From NCBI GenBank assembly GCA_965276675.1, contig OZ255624.1, positions 4,785,286 through 4,849,285 on the forward strand: DNA of 64,000 nucleotides, in the 5' to 3' direction. The notes under the pieces are model-generated. The model was not told the origin of the DNA. It made no database searches and saw nothing but the letters and a program-made list of their open reading frames with translations. Of the stretch, positions 17,700 to 27,352 are shown in pieces. The position numbers and the translations under genes were made by a program. This DNA is from G965276675 sp965276675. GTDB lineage: Bacteria; Acidobacteriota; Terriglobia; Terriglobales; Acidobacteriaceae. Numbering within the stretch: the stretch's first letter is position 1; the number at the start of each line of letters is the position of its first letter.

Positions 17700-19001
17700 T
17701 CAGCGGCTGAGGATCGGCTGCAAGGTGCGTACAGCCGCATTCAACCGAGCCTTTGGGTCGGCACCATAGGCGATGTCACGCAGCGCATCAGTGACGATCT
17801 TGTCGTACTGCGCAAAGCGCGGAGAGGGTGGCCGCGGCTGACCCCACTCCATCAGCTCCTGATCGAAAATCGACAATGGGTACTGGCTCAGCGCGGGCAG
17901 CTTATCGCGAACGGATTTCAGCACCGGCAGGATCTCCCCACTGCGGGCGTAGTCCAGTGCCGCGGATCCGCTGCTGACATCGATGACAAACTTTGCCGCC
18001 TCGGCCGGATGCTGGGTCTTGCTGCTGACGCCCAGCGTCACGCTCCCGGTGTGTACGATCGGTGTCCTGATGTGGGGCATAGGTGACACGCCCCACTTGA
18101 ATCCCGGATCATGCCTGATCAGGCCAGCCATGAAATACGAGGTATCAAGCGTGAAGCAGGCCTTGCCGTCCTCGAACGCCGTGGGAATACCCGCCTTCGG
18201 CGTCACCTTCTCGACGTTGAAAAGGCCGCGGTAGAAGGTGGCCCCGGCGATGGCCTCCGGCGTGTTCAGCCATCCTTCGGCGGTCTTGCCGTCGGGCGAC
18301 AGCGCAAAGTACGTCTTGTAGGCGCTGCTTTCCTTCGGCGCGCTGGGATCGCCCTCGGTGCGAAGGAACAGCAGGTCGCGATAGACGAAGCCGGGCTGGC
18401 CCGTGCCGAAATGACTTGGCGCCAGACCCCAGACGGTGACGCTCTCACCCTGTCCCTGCTGGCATTTCTTCATGGCATCGACAGCCTGGGCCCAGGTCCA
18501 GCCGTCTTTCAGCTCTTTCGGTGGATGGATGTTGAGCTTGTCCAGCAGTGTGGCGTTGTAGAACAACGCAAGCGTCGTTTGCTGCGTTCCAGGTGAGTAG
18601 AGCTTGCCAAGGTAACTGTGCTCCATCAGCGATGCCTGTGTCACGTCGTCCTTGAAGCCGGGGGGCAGATACGGGTCGAGCGGCAACAGAACCCCAGCAG
18701 CGGCGTAGCTCGCTGTGTTGGGTCCATCGTAGCCCAGAATGTCCGGAGGATGGCCCGAAGCGGCGAGCACGCTGATCTTGTCGGCCAACTGACTGAACGG
18801 AACCTCGTTCACCTCAATGCTCACGCACGGATTGCTCGCTTCCCATTTGCTGACCACATCCGGCTGAGGCGGATTGTTGATTGAACGCAGCAGACGCAAC
18901 GTGGTCTTGCCTTGGGGACAGGTCGAACTGCTCTCCGCCGCCAGGGCGTTCGCGCTTGCCAGCGTCAGCAGGGCAATCAGCAGCAGGATGGACTTTATCA
19001 C
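17700..19001 (-). CDS. Extracellular solute-binding protein, family 1
   Basis: 433 residues with a Sec signal peptide (hydrophobic 4-20, cleavage near ANALAAE). The family-1 fold is shown by the opening KTTLRLLRSI, DILGYDGPNTASYAAAGVL and GKACFTLDTSYFMAGLI blocks. Delivers a solute to the two permeases downstream. The first gene of the operon is a nucleoside hydrolase, so ribonucleosides or their sugar are likely cargoes; this is context-based. Confidence 0.9.
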   Translation of the reverse strand: MIKSILLLIALLTLASANALAAESSSTCPQGKTTLRLLRSINNPPQPDVVSKWEASNPCVSIEVNEVPFSQLADKISVLAASGHPPDILGYDGPNTASYAAAGVLLPLDPYLPPGFKDDVTQASLMEHSYLGKLYSPGTQQTTLALFYNATLLDKLNIHPPKELKDGWTWAQAVDAMKKCQQGQGESVTVWGLAPSHFGTGQPGFVYRDLLFLRTEGDPSAPKESSAYKTYFALSPDGKTAEGWLNTPEAIAGATFYRGLFNVEKVTPKAGIPTAFEDGKACFTLDTSYFMAGLIRHDPGFKWGVSPMPHIRTPIVHTGSVTLGVSSKTQHPAEAAKFVIDVSSGSAALDYARSGEILPVLKSVRDKLPALSQYPLSIFDQELMEWGQPRPPSPRFAQYDKIVTDALRDIAYGADPKARLNAAVRTLQPILSR

Positions 19002-19022
19002 CGGCGCATCCTCAGGACCGTC

Positions 19023-19979
19023 TCAGGCGGCTGCGCCAGCAAACGTCTCCAGCAGCAAGGCGACGAATTTTTGCCGGTCGGCGTGGAACGCAAAATGGCA
19101 GTTCGGCGCATGGCCGCCGCGGCAATTGGTGTCCACCACGGTTCGCCCGGTCGTCAGCAGGCCCTGGGTTTCGACCGCGACATGCACGTGCTGCGTGGTA
19201 ATGACCGAGGGATCCAGTAAGTAAGCCACACACAGGGCGTCATGCACCGGCGCGGCGTTTTTCTCCTTCATTGGTTGCGTTGCGTCATAGGCATTGATGC
19301 GGCGCGTGATGAAGCGTGATGCCGCGATGCCGGCTGGGGTGGCAAATGCCGCCATCTTTTCGCAAGCCTCTGTCGACACAAGCGCCTGATGCGTGGCATC
19401 CAGCGGCACCATCACCAGCTTGCGGAAACCGGCGGCCAGCACTGATGCGGCTGCGTCGGCATCAGCCCAGATGTTGAACTCCGCCGATGGCGTTACATTG
19501 CCGTGGTGGTGCGCGCCGCCCATGATGACGACCTCTGGCACCCGCTCCACAAACTTGGGATCAAGTGCGACGGCGGCGGCGATGTTGGTCAGCGGGCCGG
19601 TCGGCACCAGGGTAATCTCTTCCGTCGTCTCGCGGTAGGTCTCGATCAGGAACTCAACTGCCGCCCTGCGCTGTTTGGTACTTACGGCCTCGGGAATGTC
19701 GAGAGCCTGACCATGTATGCCTGATGGTATCGCACTGGCGCGCGGGATCGGAAAATCCGGCCGCACCAGCGGACGCGCCACGCCCTCGAACACGGGAATA
19801 TCCGGGCGGCGGATAAAATCCAGTGTCCGCAGACTGTTGTCGGTGCAGTAGCGCACCTCGACATTGCCGTTCACCGTCGTTACGCCGATCAGATCAAGCT
19901 CCGGATGCAGGGCGGCCAGCATGATCGCGACAGCGTCGTCGGTTCCGGTGTCGACGTCCAGGATAAGCTTGCGGGGCAT
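19023..19979 (-). CDS. Inosine/uridine-preferring nucleoside hydrolase
   Basis: 318 residues. The ATG at 19979 has GGAGG nine bases upstream; a TTG two codons earlier is too close to it. The Ca-binding signature DVDTGTDDA is at residues 6-14, with the second motif EFNIWADADAA and the C-terminal HDALCVAYLLDP. It splits ribonucleosides into base and ribose. It leads the operon with the ABC importer, so uptake and cleavage of a nucleoside are probably linked. Confidence 0.93.
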   Translation of the reverse strand: MPRKLILDVDTGTDDAVAIMLAALHPELDLIGVTTVNGNVEVRYCTDNSLRTLDFIRRPDIPVFEGVARPLVRPDFPIPRASAIPSGIHGQALDIPEAVSTKQRRAAVEFLIETYRETTEEITLVPTGPLTNIAAAVALDPKFVERVPEVVIMGGAHHHGNVTPSAEFNIWADADAAASVLAAGFRKLVMVPLDATHQALVSTEACEKMAAFATPAGIAASRFITRRINAYDATQPMKEKNAAPVHDALCVAYLLDPSVITTQHVHVAVETQGLLTTGRTVVDTNCRGGHAPNCHFAFHADRQKFVALLLETFAGAAA

Positions 19980-20249
19980 GCGCAATGTCCTCCGGCTTCA
20001 TGACGTGCTTGTCAGCGGCTTGTTGACCGCTCGTTCTCATCTGATCGATGCTATCACTCGCTGGTTCAGGCGCAACAGCGAGCGGCGGTGTTGGAAGATG
20101 GCATTATCTTCATGTTCAGGCAGACGGTTGTAGCGACGGCATGACGCCACCGATATCGCCAACTCGCCCGTTCCGTGCGAGATTGCATTCGACGGTTTGC
20201 CCCGGTCAATCCGGGGCGCCAAACATCTAGCAGTAGACTGGAAGAAAGC

Positions 20250-21848
20250 ATGCTGGAGCGGGTTGATGTCGTGATCATCGGTGCCGGCGCCTCTGGGGGC
20301 GCCGTGGCCTGGAGCCTGGCCGAGACGAAGATGCGCATTGTCTGTCTGGAGCAGGGTGATTGGGTCAAGCCCACGGACTACCCAAGCAACGGCCGCGACA
20401 ATGAAGCCCGACAGATGGCCGCGTTCAGCGCCAGCCCCAATCGGCGCGCCTCAATCACGGACTATCCAATCAATGAGGACAACTCGCCGATCAAGGTGGT
20501 GAACTTCAACGGCGTCGGCGGCGGGACAATTTTGTACGCCGGGCACTATCCACGCTTTCATCCCTCGGACTTCCGGGTGCGATCCTTGGATGACGTGGCC
20601 GACGACTGGCCCATTGATTACGAGACGCTGGAGCCGTACTACGCGCAAAACGACCTGATCACCGGGGTATCCGGGCTGGCGGGTGATCCGGCCTATCCTC
20701 CGAAGCGGCCCGCGATGCCGCCGCTGCCGCTGGGCAGGACCGGCGCCGCGTTGGCGCGCGGGCTGAACAAGCTTGGCTGGCATTGGTGGCCGTCGGACAG
20801 TGCCATCGCCTCGACCGATTATGAGGGACGTGCAGGCTGCATCAATCTGGGCAATTGTGTGGGCGGCTGCGCGCAAGGGGCGAAGGCAAGCTCCGACATC
20901 ACCTACTGGCCGCAGGCTGTTCGCGCGGGCGTTGAGCTGCGCACGCGCTGCCGCGTGCGGGAGATCACCACTGATCAGACCGGCATGGCGTCAGGGGTGG
21001 TTTACTATGATCCGGAGGGGACTGAGCAATTCCAGCCCGCCGAGGTCGTGATCCTGGCCTGTAATGGCATCGGCACGCCGCGGATCCTGCTCAACTCGGC
21101 ATCGCCACGGTCTCCCGCCGGCCTGGCAAATTCAAGCGGCCTGGTCGGCAGGAATCTGATGTTCCACCCCTACGCGCAGATCTATGGTTATTTCGATGCG
21201 GCACTGGACGGCTATCGCGGTCCGGGAAACTGCATATGGAGCAAGGAATTCTATGAGACCCAGGCCGCCCGCGGCTTCGTGCGGGGCTACACCTTCGAAT
21301 TCAACCGCGGCCAGGGCCCGGTGCAGACGGCGATGACCGGCATCTCGACCGGCCGGATACCCTGGGGTGAGGGTCATCACGATGCCTACCGGAAGCTGTT
21401 CTGTCATCGCACAGGAATGATGGCGATCTGCGAAGACTTGCCAGAGGAACATAACACGGTCACGCTCGACCCTCTGCTGAAGGACAGCAGCGGCATACCC
21501 GCGCCCAGGATCGACTACACCTTCAGCGAGAACAGCCGGAAGATGCTGGAACATGCCGTCTTACGGGGCACCGAAATCATGCGGGCTGCCGGGGCCCGCG
21601 AAATTGGCGTCGAGTCGCCGGTCATCACCGGCGGCTGGCACCTGATGGGCACCGCCCGCATGGGAAAGGACCCTGAGCGTTCGGTCGTCAATGAGTGGGG
21701 CCGCAGTCACGACGTGAAAAACCTTTTCATCGTCGACGGCAGCATCTTCGTGACCTCGGCCGGCGTGAACCCCACCTGCACGATCCAGGCGTTGGCGCTG
21801 TACATCGCCGACAACATCAAGCAGCGGCTGGCTACTTTGTTCGATTGA
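20250..21848 (+). CDS. GMC family FAD-dependent oxidoreductase
   Basis: 532 residues from the ATG at 20250. The FAD-binding loop is VVIIGAGASGGAVAWSLAE. The GMC pattern continues with NGVGGGTILYAG, the N-linked CINLGNCVGGCAQGAKAS segment, and the C-terminal GGWHLMGTARMG and GVNPTCTIQALA blocks. It oxidises an alcohol or sugar. The small gene that follows after 7 bases is a gluconate 2-dehydrogenase subunit 3-like protein, so this is probably the large subunit of a membrane-linked dehydrogenase; no cytochrome subunit is adjacent. Confidence 0.92.
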   Translation: MLERVDVVIIGAGASGGAVAWSLAETKMRIVCLEQGDWVKPTDYPSNGRDNEARQMAAFSASPNRRASITDYPINEDNSPIKVVNFNGVGGGTILYAGHYPRFHPSDFRVRSLDDVADDWPIDYETLEPYYAQNDLITGVSGLAGDPAYPPKRPAMPPLPLGRTGAALARGLNKLGWHWWPSDSAIASTDYEGRAGCINLGNCVGGCAQGAKASSDITYWPQAVRAGVELRTRCRVREITTDQTGMASGVVYYDPEGTEQFQPAEVVILACNGIGTPRILLNSASPRSPAGLANSSGLVGRNLMFHPYAQIYGYFDAALDGYRGPGNCIWSKEFYETQAARGFVRGYTFEFNRGQGPVQTAMTGISTGRIPWGEGHHDAYRKLFCHRTGMMAICEDLPEEHNTVTLDPLLKDSSGIPAPRIDYTFSENSRKMLEHAVLRGTEIMRAAGAREIGVESPVITGGWHLMGTARMGKDPERSVVNEWGRSHDVKNLFIVDGSIFVTSAGVNPTCTIQALALYIADNIKQRLATLFD

Positions 21849-21855
21849 GGCAGTT

Positions 21856-22308
21856 ATGCGCAACCAAGATTCTGGCCTTACAGCCGATGAGACGCGATCC
21901 CTGCGCTGTGTCGCGGCGCTGATGATACCGGCCAGCGCGGCGCATGCCGTGCCGGGGGCGGATGATGAGACGATCTTTGCTGACATCATGAGCAGCATCG
22001 GGCGCGATACGGCACTGGTGAAGCAGGCGCTGGAACAACTGGATCACGCGGCCGGCGGCGTCTTCGCCGATGCAACCCAGGAGCGGCGTCAGGTGGCGGC
22101 AAAGGAACTGCGTCTGGCCGGCGGTGCATCGCTGGCGGCTCTGACACGCGCGGTCGTGCAATGCTACTATCGCGACGATCGCGTCATGCGCTCCTTGGGG
22201 ATGGAGGTCAGGCCACCGTTTCCCAAGGGGTATGAGGTCGAACAGGGCGACTGGTCGTTGCTTGATCCCGTTCGCGCGCGCCCAGCGTTCTATCGCCGCA
22301 CGCCTTAA
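21856..22308 (+). CDS. Gluconate 2-dehydrogenase subunit 3-like protein
   Basis: 150 residues. Begins with LTADETRSLRCVAALMIPAS and ends with a Pro/aromatic-rich GYEVEQGDWSLLDPVRARPAF, the layout of small subunits that accompany GMC dehydrogenases. No Tat signal is visible, unlike some relatives. Seven bases after the GMC gene; the two should form a complex. Confidence 0.8.
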   Translation: MRNQDSGLTADETRSLRCVAALMIPASAAHAVPGADDETIFADIMSSIGRDTALVKQALEQLDHAAGGVFADATQERRQVAAKELRLAGGASLAALTRAVVQCYYRDDRVMRSLGMEVRPPFPKGYEVEQGDWSLLDPVRARPAFYRRTP

Positions 22309-22321
22309 ACTCGGTCTTGGC

Positions 22322-23893
22322 CTAGCGTCCCTCAGCCAGATCCCGCGCCAGCGCTTCAGGGCTGCGTTGTGTCGGCAAGCCATAACCGCCTGATCCGCCG
22401 GTTACGACTTCAATCACATCCCCCCGCCGCAGCGTGCCCGATCCGTGATGCAGTGGCGCCGTCGCGTTGATCGACGCTCTGCCTCCGTCCAGGCCGCCAG
22501 CCAGTCCCCAAGGCGAGGAAAGTATCCGCGACCCGTCGACTCGCACGTGGCACTCATGGTCCGCGCGATAGACGCGCCGGATCGCCATGCCGCCGCGATA
22601 GCGGCCTGCCCCACCCGATCCATCGACCAGCTCGTAGCGTATCAAGGTCAGCGGATACTCCATTTCCAGTGCCTCCACCGGCAGGTTGGAGGTGTTGGTC
22701 ATGTGCACATGGACACCGTCCAGGCCGTCCTTGTTGAAACGCGCCCCCGACCCGCCGCCGATGGTTTCCAGATACACCCAAAGCCTGTTGTCATCCGGCT
22801 GATGCCCGGCGAACGTGATGGAAAAACATGCGCCGTTAGAGGCTGCCGTGACCTTGTCAGGCACCGCCGAAGCCAGTGCGCCGAAGATAAGGTCCACCAC
22901 CCGCTGACACAGCGACAGCCGCCCGTTCACCGCCGCGGGATGAATACAGGAAACGATCGTCCCCGCCGGCGCGGACACCGTGATCGGCCGGGCAAGCCCG
23001 GCATTTGGCAGGATGGTCGGATCGACAATGACCTTGACCGCATAGTACACCGTTGACAGCAGAGCGGTCAGCGTCATGTTCAACCCAGCGCGCACTTGCG
23101 GTGGTGCATCAAACTCCAGATGCATCGTGTCACCACGCACCGTAATGACACACGATAGATGCAGCTCGCCATCCACTTCGGGGCAATCGTATCGGTCCGC
23201 GAACCGGTAAACCCCGTCTGGAATCTTCGCGATGCCCGCCCGCATCTTGCGTTCCGCATAATCCAGCAAGGCTGATCCCGTGCTCAGCACTGTCGATGTC
23301 CCATACTTGGCACACAGGCCCCGAAGCCGGTTCACCCCAAGACGGTTCGCCGCCATCTGCGCCCTGAAGTCGGAGACTCGCTCTCTGGGCACCTGGCAGT
23401 TCAGCAGGATCAGCGCCTGAACGTCCTGCTGCAGCACGCCCGCGCGATACAGCCGTATGGGCGGGATTCGCAGCCCCTCCTGATAGATGTGCGCGTGTCC
23501 CCTGTCGGCGAAGTCAGCATGGTGAGCGAGGTTGACCGCCCAGGCGATCATCCGGCCGTCGACAAACACCGGCTCCGCCAGGACGATGTCCGGCAGGTGC
23601 GTCCCGCCACCCTCATAGGCATCGTTGCCGCAGAATACATCGCCAGGCTGCATCTCGCCGATCGGGTGGCGCCGCATGATGTGCGGAATCAGGTCCAGAA
23701 AACTTCCCAGATGCATTGGGATATGTTCGGCCTGGCACAGCGTCCTGCCCTCCAGGTCGAACAACGCGGTCGAGCAGTCGCGGCGCTCCTTGATGTTGGT
23801 GGAATAGGATGCTCGTATTAGCGCCTCCCCCATCTCCTCTACGATCGATGACAACGCACTGCCGATGACCTCGACCGTAATGGGATCGATCAT
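22322..23893 (-). CDS. hyuB: Hydantoinase B / oxoprolinase family protein
   Basis: 523 residues from the ATG at 23893 (MIDPITVEVIGSALSSIVEE). Conserved blocks are ASYSTNIKERRDCSTALFD, GDVFCGNDAYEGGGTHLPD, and the C-terminal RYRGGMAIRRVY. HyuB pairs with HyuA in ATP-dependent opening of hydantoins, oxoproline or related cyclic amides, and in acetophenone-type carboxylases. Its start overlaps the stop of hyuA by 4 bases, so the two are coupled. The substrate is not set by the sequence. Confidence 0.9.
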   Translation of the reverse strand: MIDPITVEVIGSALSSIVEEMGEALIRASYSTNIKERRDCSTALFDLEGRTLCQAEHIPMHLGSFLDLIPHIMRRHPIGEMQPGDVFCGNDAYEGGGTHLPDIVLAEPVFVDGRMIAWAVNLAHHADFADRGHAHIYQEGLRIPPIRLYRAGVLQQDVQALILLNCQVPRERVSDFRAQMAANRLGVNRLRGLCAKYGTSTVLSTGSALLDYAERKMRAGIAKIPDGVYRFADRYDCPEVDGELHLSCVITVRGDTMHLEFDAPPQVRAGLNMTLTALLSTVYYAVKVIVDPTILPNAGLARPITVSAPAGTIVSCIHPAAVNGRLSLCQRVVDLIFGALASAVPDKVTAASNGACFSITFAGHQPDDNRLWVYLETIGGGSGARFNKDGLDGVHVHMTNTSNLPVEALEMEYPLTLIRYELVDGSGGAGRYRGGMAIRRVYRADHECHVRVDGSRILSSPWGLAGGLDGGRASINATAPLHHGSGTLRRGDVIEVVTGGSGGYGLPTQRSPEALARDLAEGR

Positions 23894-25923
23894 GCCACTT
23901 CCATGATAAGATTGAGGTAAGGTTCGATCTGTCCAGTCATGCCGGGCAGCAGCAACGTGGTGGCATCCATCTGCTCGATGACGGCCGGCCCGTCGATCCG
24001 GTTCCCGCTCCGCAGCAACGCGCGGTCGTAGACCGGGCAATCAACCGTCCCGCCTGCTTCCGGCAGCCATACCGCTCGGCGACCCACCAACGCGTCCCCC
24101 GCATGTGGTCCCGCCGAAGGCTGCGGCGCGAACGTCGCCTTCGGCACCACCGCCGAGGCCTCCACCCGAAACGTCACCAACTGCACGGGCTCGTCGTCGG
24201 CAGAAAATCCATACAGCCGCCGGTGAGAAGCAGCAAAGGCAGCCGCCAGCGACGTTGCATCGTCTGCATGGGTGATCGCCAGCTCGTAGTTCTGGCCCGC
24301 GTAGCGCATATCGATCGTCCGCACCACGCGCCTTGCTTCAGGCGCGATGCCTTCGGCATCAAACCAGCCGTCTGCGCGGCGGGCCAGCTCCGCAAAGGCA
24401 TCAAGCACCGCCGGCCATGCGGCGTCGCTCAGCAGCGTCAGCCTGGAGACGGCGAAATCTGTCCGCAGGTCGGTCAACAGCAGCCCCATCGCGCACAGGA
24501 TTCCCGGCGACGCCGGCACCAGCACCCGGCCTATGTCCAGCTCGCGGGCCAGGCGCGCGGCGTGCAGCGGGCCAGCGCCGCCGAAGGCGACCAAGGTGTA
24601 GTCGCGGGGGTCATAGCCCCGCTGCACCGAAATGACCTGGATCGCGCGCGCCATGTTGGCGGTGACGACCGCCAGCACACCCTGGGCGGCCTGCATCAGT
24701 CGCAAGCCGAGCGGCTCCGCCAAGGCGGCTATCGCCTGTCGCGCCGATTCGGGCCGCAATCTCATGCGGCCGCCCAGCAGGTAGTCGGGGTTCAGCGTCC
24801 CCAGCACGACGTTCGCGTCCGTCACCGTCGGCTGCCTGCCGCCCCGGCCGTAGCAGACCGGTCCGGGATCTGCTCCGGCGCTCCGTGGCCCCACTTTCAG
24901 CAACCCGCCGCTGTCGACAAAGGCGATCGAGCCGCCACCGGCGCCCACCGTATGAATGTCCAGCATCGGTGCCTTGATCGGGTAGCCGTGCACCACCGCC
25001 TCACTCGTCAGCCGGCATTGTCCGCCTGACAGCAACGCCACGTCGCTGCTGGTACCGCCCATATCAAAGGTAATAAGGTCCGAAAAATCGGCCTGCTGCC
25101 CCACCTGCCGGGCGCCGACGACGCCGGTGGAGGGCCCGGACAGCACCGTGCGCACTGGCAGCCGCGCTGCCTGGGCAAAGCTGATGACGCCGCCGTTGGA
25201 TTGAGTCAGATGCGGCGCCGTCCGCACCCCCAGGTCGCTCAGTCGGCCGCTTAGCCGCTGGATATATGTCTGCATGACCGGGCCAAGGTAGGCATTGACC
25301 ACGGTGGTCGACAGCCGCTCGAACTCGCGGAACTCAGGTGCGACCGCATGCGAAATGCTGGCGAACACGGTGGGCAAGATCTCAGCAACGATCCGCGCCG
25401 CGGCCTCCTCATGCGCCGGATCGACAAAGCTATACAGGAAGCAGACCGCGACCGCATCCACGCCGGCCTCCCGCAGTTCCCCGCACGCGGCGCGCACCCC
25501 CGATTCGTCCAGAGCCACCTCGATGCCGCCGTCATGGCGCAGGCGTTCGTTGACTTCCAGCCGCAGATCACGGCTGACCAGCACGGCGGCCTTGTCGGCC
25601 TGCATATCGTAAAGGTCTGGCCGCTTCTGCCGGCCAATCTCCAGCAGGTCGCGAAACCCGCTGGTCGTGATCAGTCCGGTCCTGGCTCCCTGGCGCTCGA
25701 TCAGTGCGTTGGTCGACACCGTCGTGCCGTGGCCGAAATACACGATCTCACCAAGCCGGACCCCGCCCTGTTCGGCAGCTTCCGCAACGCCGGATGCAAT
25801 CCCCCGCGACGGATCCTTGGGTGTGGATGGCACTTTCCAAACCGCCAAGGCGCCTGTGCTGTCGTCGAACAGGCAAACATCCGTGAAGCTGCCGCCGGAA
25901 TCGACGCCAATACGCCAGGCCAT
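23890..25923 (-). CDS. hyuA: Hydantoinase A / oxoprolinase family protein
   Basis: 677 residues from the ATG at 25923; the open frame extends much further, but this ATG begins the family's own N-terminus MAWRIGVDSGGSFTDVCLF, a phosphate-binding loop of the actin-like fold. FGHGTTVSTNALIERQGARTG, ITFDMGGTSSDVALL and GGAGPLHAARLARELDI are all in place. It is the ATP-using partner of HyuB. An intergenic gap of 69 bases separates it from the divergent FAD oxidoreductase, which may belong to the same catabolic set. Confidence 0.92.
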   Translation of the reverse strand: MAWRIGVDSGGSFTDVCLFDDSTGALAVWKVPSTPKDPSRGIASGVAEAAEQGGVRLGEIVYFGHGTTVSTNALIERQGARTGLITTSGFRDLLEIGRQKRPDLYDMQADKAAVLVSRDLRLEVNERLRHDGGIEVALDESGVRAACGELREAGVDAVAVCFLYSFVDPAHEEAAARIVAEILPTVFASISHAVAPEFREFERLSTTVVNAYLGPVMQTYIQRLSGRLSDLGVRTAPHLTQSNGGVISFAQAARLPVRTVLSGPSTGVVGARQVGQQADFSDLITFDMGGTSSDVALLSGGQCRLTSEAVVHGYPIKAPMLDIHTVGAGGGSIAFVDSGGLLKVGPRSAGADPGPVCYGRGGRQPTVTDANVVLGTLNPDYLLGGRMRLRPESARQAIAALAEPLGLRLMQAAQGVLAVVTANMARAIQVISVQRGYDPRDYTLVAFGGAGPLHAARLARELDIGRVLVPASPGILCAMGLLLTDLRTDFAVSRLTLLSDAAWPAVLDAFAELARRADGWFDAEGIAPEARRVVRTIDMRYAGQNYELAITHADDATSLAAAFAASHRRLYGFSADDEPVQLVTFRVEASAVVPKATFAPQPSAGPHAGDALVGRRAVWLPEAGGTVDCPVYDRALLRSGNRIDGPAVIEQMDATTLLLPGMTGQIEPYLNLIMEVA

Positions 25924-25992
25924 ACGCAACCCCCGTAGCCAGCCGAACACGTGACACCCTAATCTGGCCTCAGGCAGAGACCAAGGACAGGC

Positions 25993-27303
25993 ATGTCTCC
26001 CCCCGTTGAACCCGTGGCACCCGACCCCACCCTGCCAGAGCACACCGATGTCGTTATCATTGGGGGCGGCATCGTCGGTGTGTCGACGGCGCTGTTCCTG
26101 GCGCAGAAGGGCGTCGCCGTGGCGCTGTGTGAGAAAGGCTGCATCGGCGGCGAGCAATCCAGCCGCAACTGGGGCTGGTGCCGCACGATGGGGCGCGACC
26201 AAAGTGAAATACCGTTGGCATTGGAGAGCCTTCGGCTGTGGCGCGGCATGAACCAGAGGACCAATCGTGAGACCGGGTTCCGCCAGTCCGGAACGCTGTA
26301 TCTGTGCGAATCCGAGAGAGAGGTTGCCGCGCAGGAAGCCTGGCTGCGGCGAGCCAGCCAATACCAGGTCGATGCTCACCTGCTGACAGGAACGGCTATG
26401 GACGCTGTGTTGCCCTGCGCCAGCGACCGCTTCATCGGTGGCCTGCACACGCCGACGGACGGCCGCGCCGAACCGGCCCTCGCCGCACCTGCCATTGCCG
26501 AGGCCGCACGTGACCACCAGGCCCAGATCTTCACCAACACCGCTGTCCGCGGGGTTGAGCAGCAGGGAGGCCGCATCTGCGCCGTGATGACGGAGCGTGG
26601 TCGGATTCGCTGCCAGGCGGTCGTTCTGGCCGGTGGCGCCTGGTCACGTCTGTTCGCCGTCAACGCCGGCCTCGACCTGCCAATTCTCAAGGTCCTGGGC
26701 TCGGTGTTCCGGACCAACCGGCTGAACGGTCCGCAGGTTTCCGCCGCGGGCTCCGTTTTCGCATTCCGCAAGCGCCTGGACGGTGGCTACTCGGTTGCCC
26801 GCCGCAATGCCAACTTGGCTGAGCTCACCTTTGACCACCTGCAACTGCTGTCCGACTTCCTGCCGCGCCTGATCGCAAGTCGCAACGAAATTCGCCTGCG
26901 CCTTGGCCGCCGCTTCTGGCAGGAACTGCGAGTCAGCAGGAAGTGGTCACTGGACCGACCGACACCCTTCGAAGCGGTACGCGTGCTCGATCCCATCCCA
27001 AGACAGAATGTATTGAAAGAGGCAAGGCGGGCGTTGGCTCAAGCCTTCCCGGTCTTCGCCGACATGCAGGTGATGGACAGTTGGGCCGGCTTGATCGACG
27101 TCACCCCCGACGCAGTACCAGTCATTGACCAAGTCGGTCAGATGCCCGGATTCTTCATCGCCACCGGCTTCTCCGGCCACGGCTTCGGCATCGGGCCCGG
27201 TGCGGGGCGGCTGATGGCAGACTTGGTCTCTGGCGATGCTCCGCTGGTTGACCCTGCCCCGTTCCGCCTCGGCAGGTTCGCCAGGACGCGACGGCTGGCC
27301 TGA
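25993..27303 (+). CDS. DAO family FAD-dependent amine/amino-acid oxidoreductase
   Basis: 436 residues. The dinucleotide-binding motif is VVIIGGGIVGVSTALFLAQK, and the C-terminal FAD-closing block is GFFIATGFSGHGFGIGPGAG. EQSSRNWGWCRTMGRD after the first motif is typical of enzymes near gamma-glutamylputrescine and sarcosine oxidases. It probably oxidises a secondary amine or amino acid. It is 49 bases upstream of an HpsN-like gene on the same strand and divergent from hyuA. Confidence 0.9.
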   Translation: MSPPVEPVAPDPTLPEHTDVVIIGGGIVGVSTALFLAQKGVAVALCEKGCIGGEQSSRNWGWCRTMGRDQSEIPLALESLRLWRGMNQRTNRETGFRQSGTLYLCESEREVAAQEAWLRRASQYQVDAHLLTGTAMDAVLPCASDRFIGGLHTPTDGRAEPALAAPAIAEAARDHQAQIFTNTAVRGVEQQGGRICAVMTERGRIRCQAVVLAGGAWSRLFAVNAGLDLPILKVLGSVFRTNRLNGPQVSAAGSVFAFRKRLDGGYSVARRNANLAELTFDHLQLLSDFLPRLIASRNEIRLRLGRRFWQELRVSRKWSLDRPTPFEAVRVLDPIPRQNVLKEARRALAQAFPVFADMQVMDSWAGLIDVTPDAVPVIDQVGQMPGFFIATGFSGHGFGIGPGAGRLMADLVSGDAPLVDPAPFRLGRFARTRRLA

Positions 27304-27352
27304 CCGACCGCCTGTGGCGCAGACTATCTCCAAGCAACCCAAGGGGAAGCGA

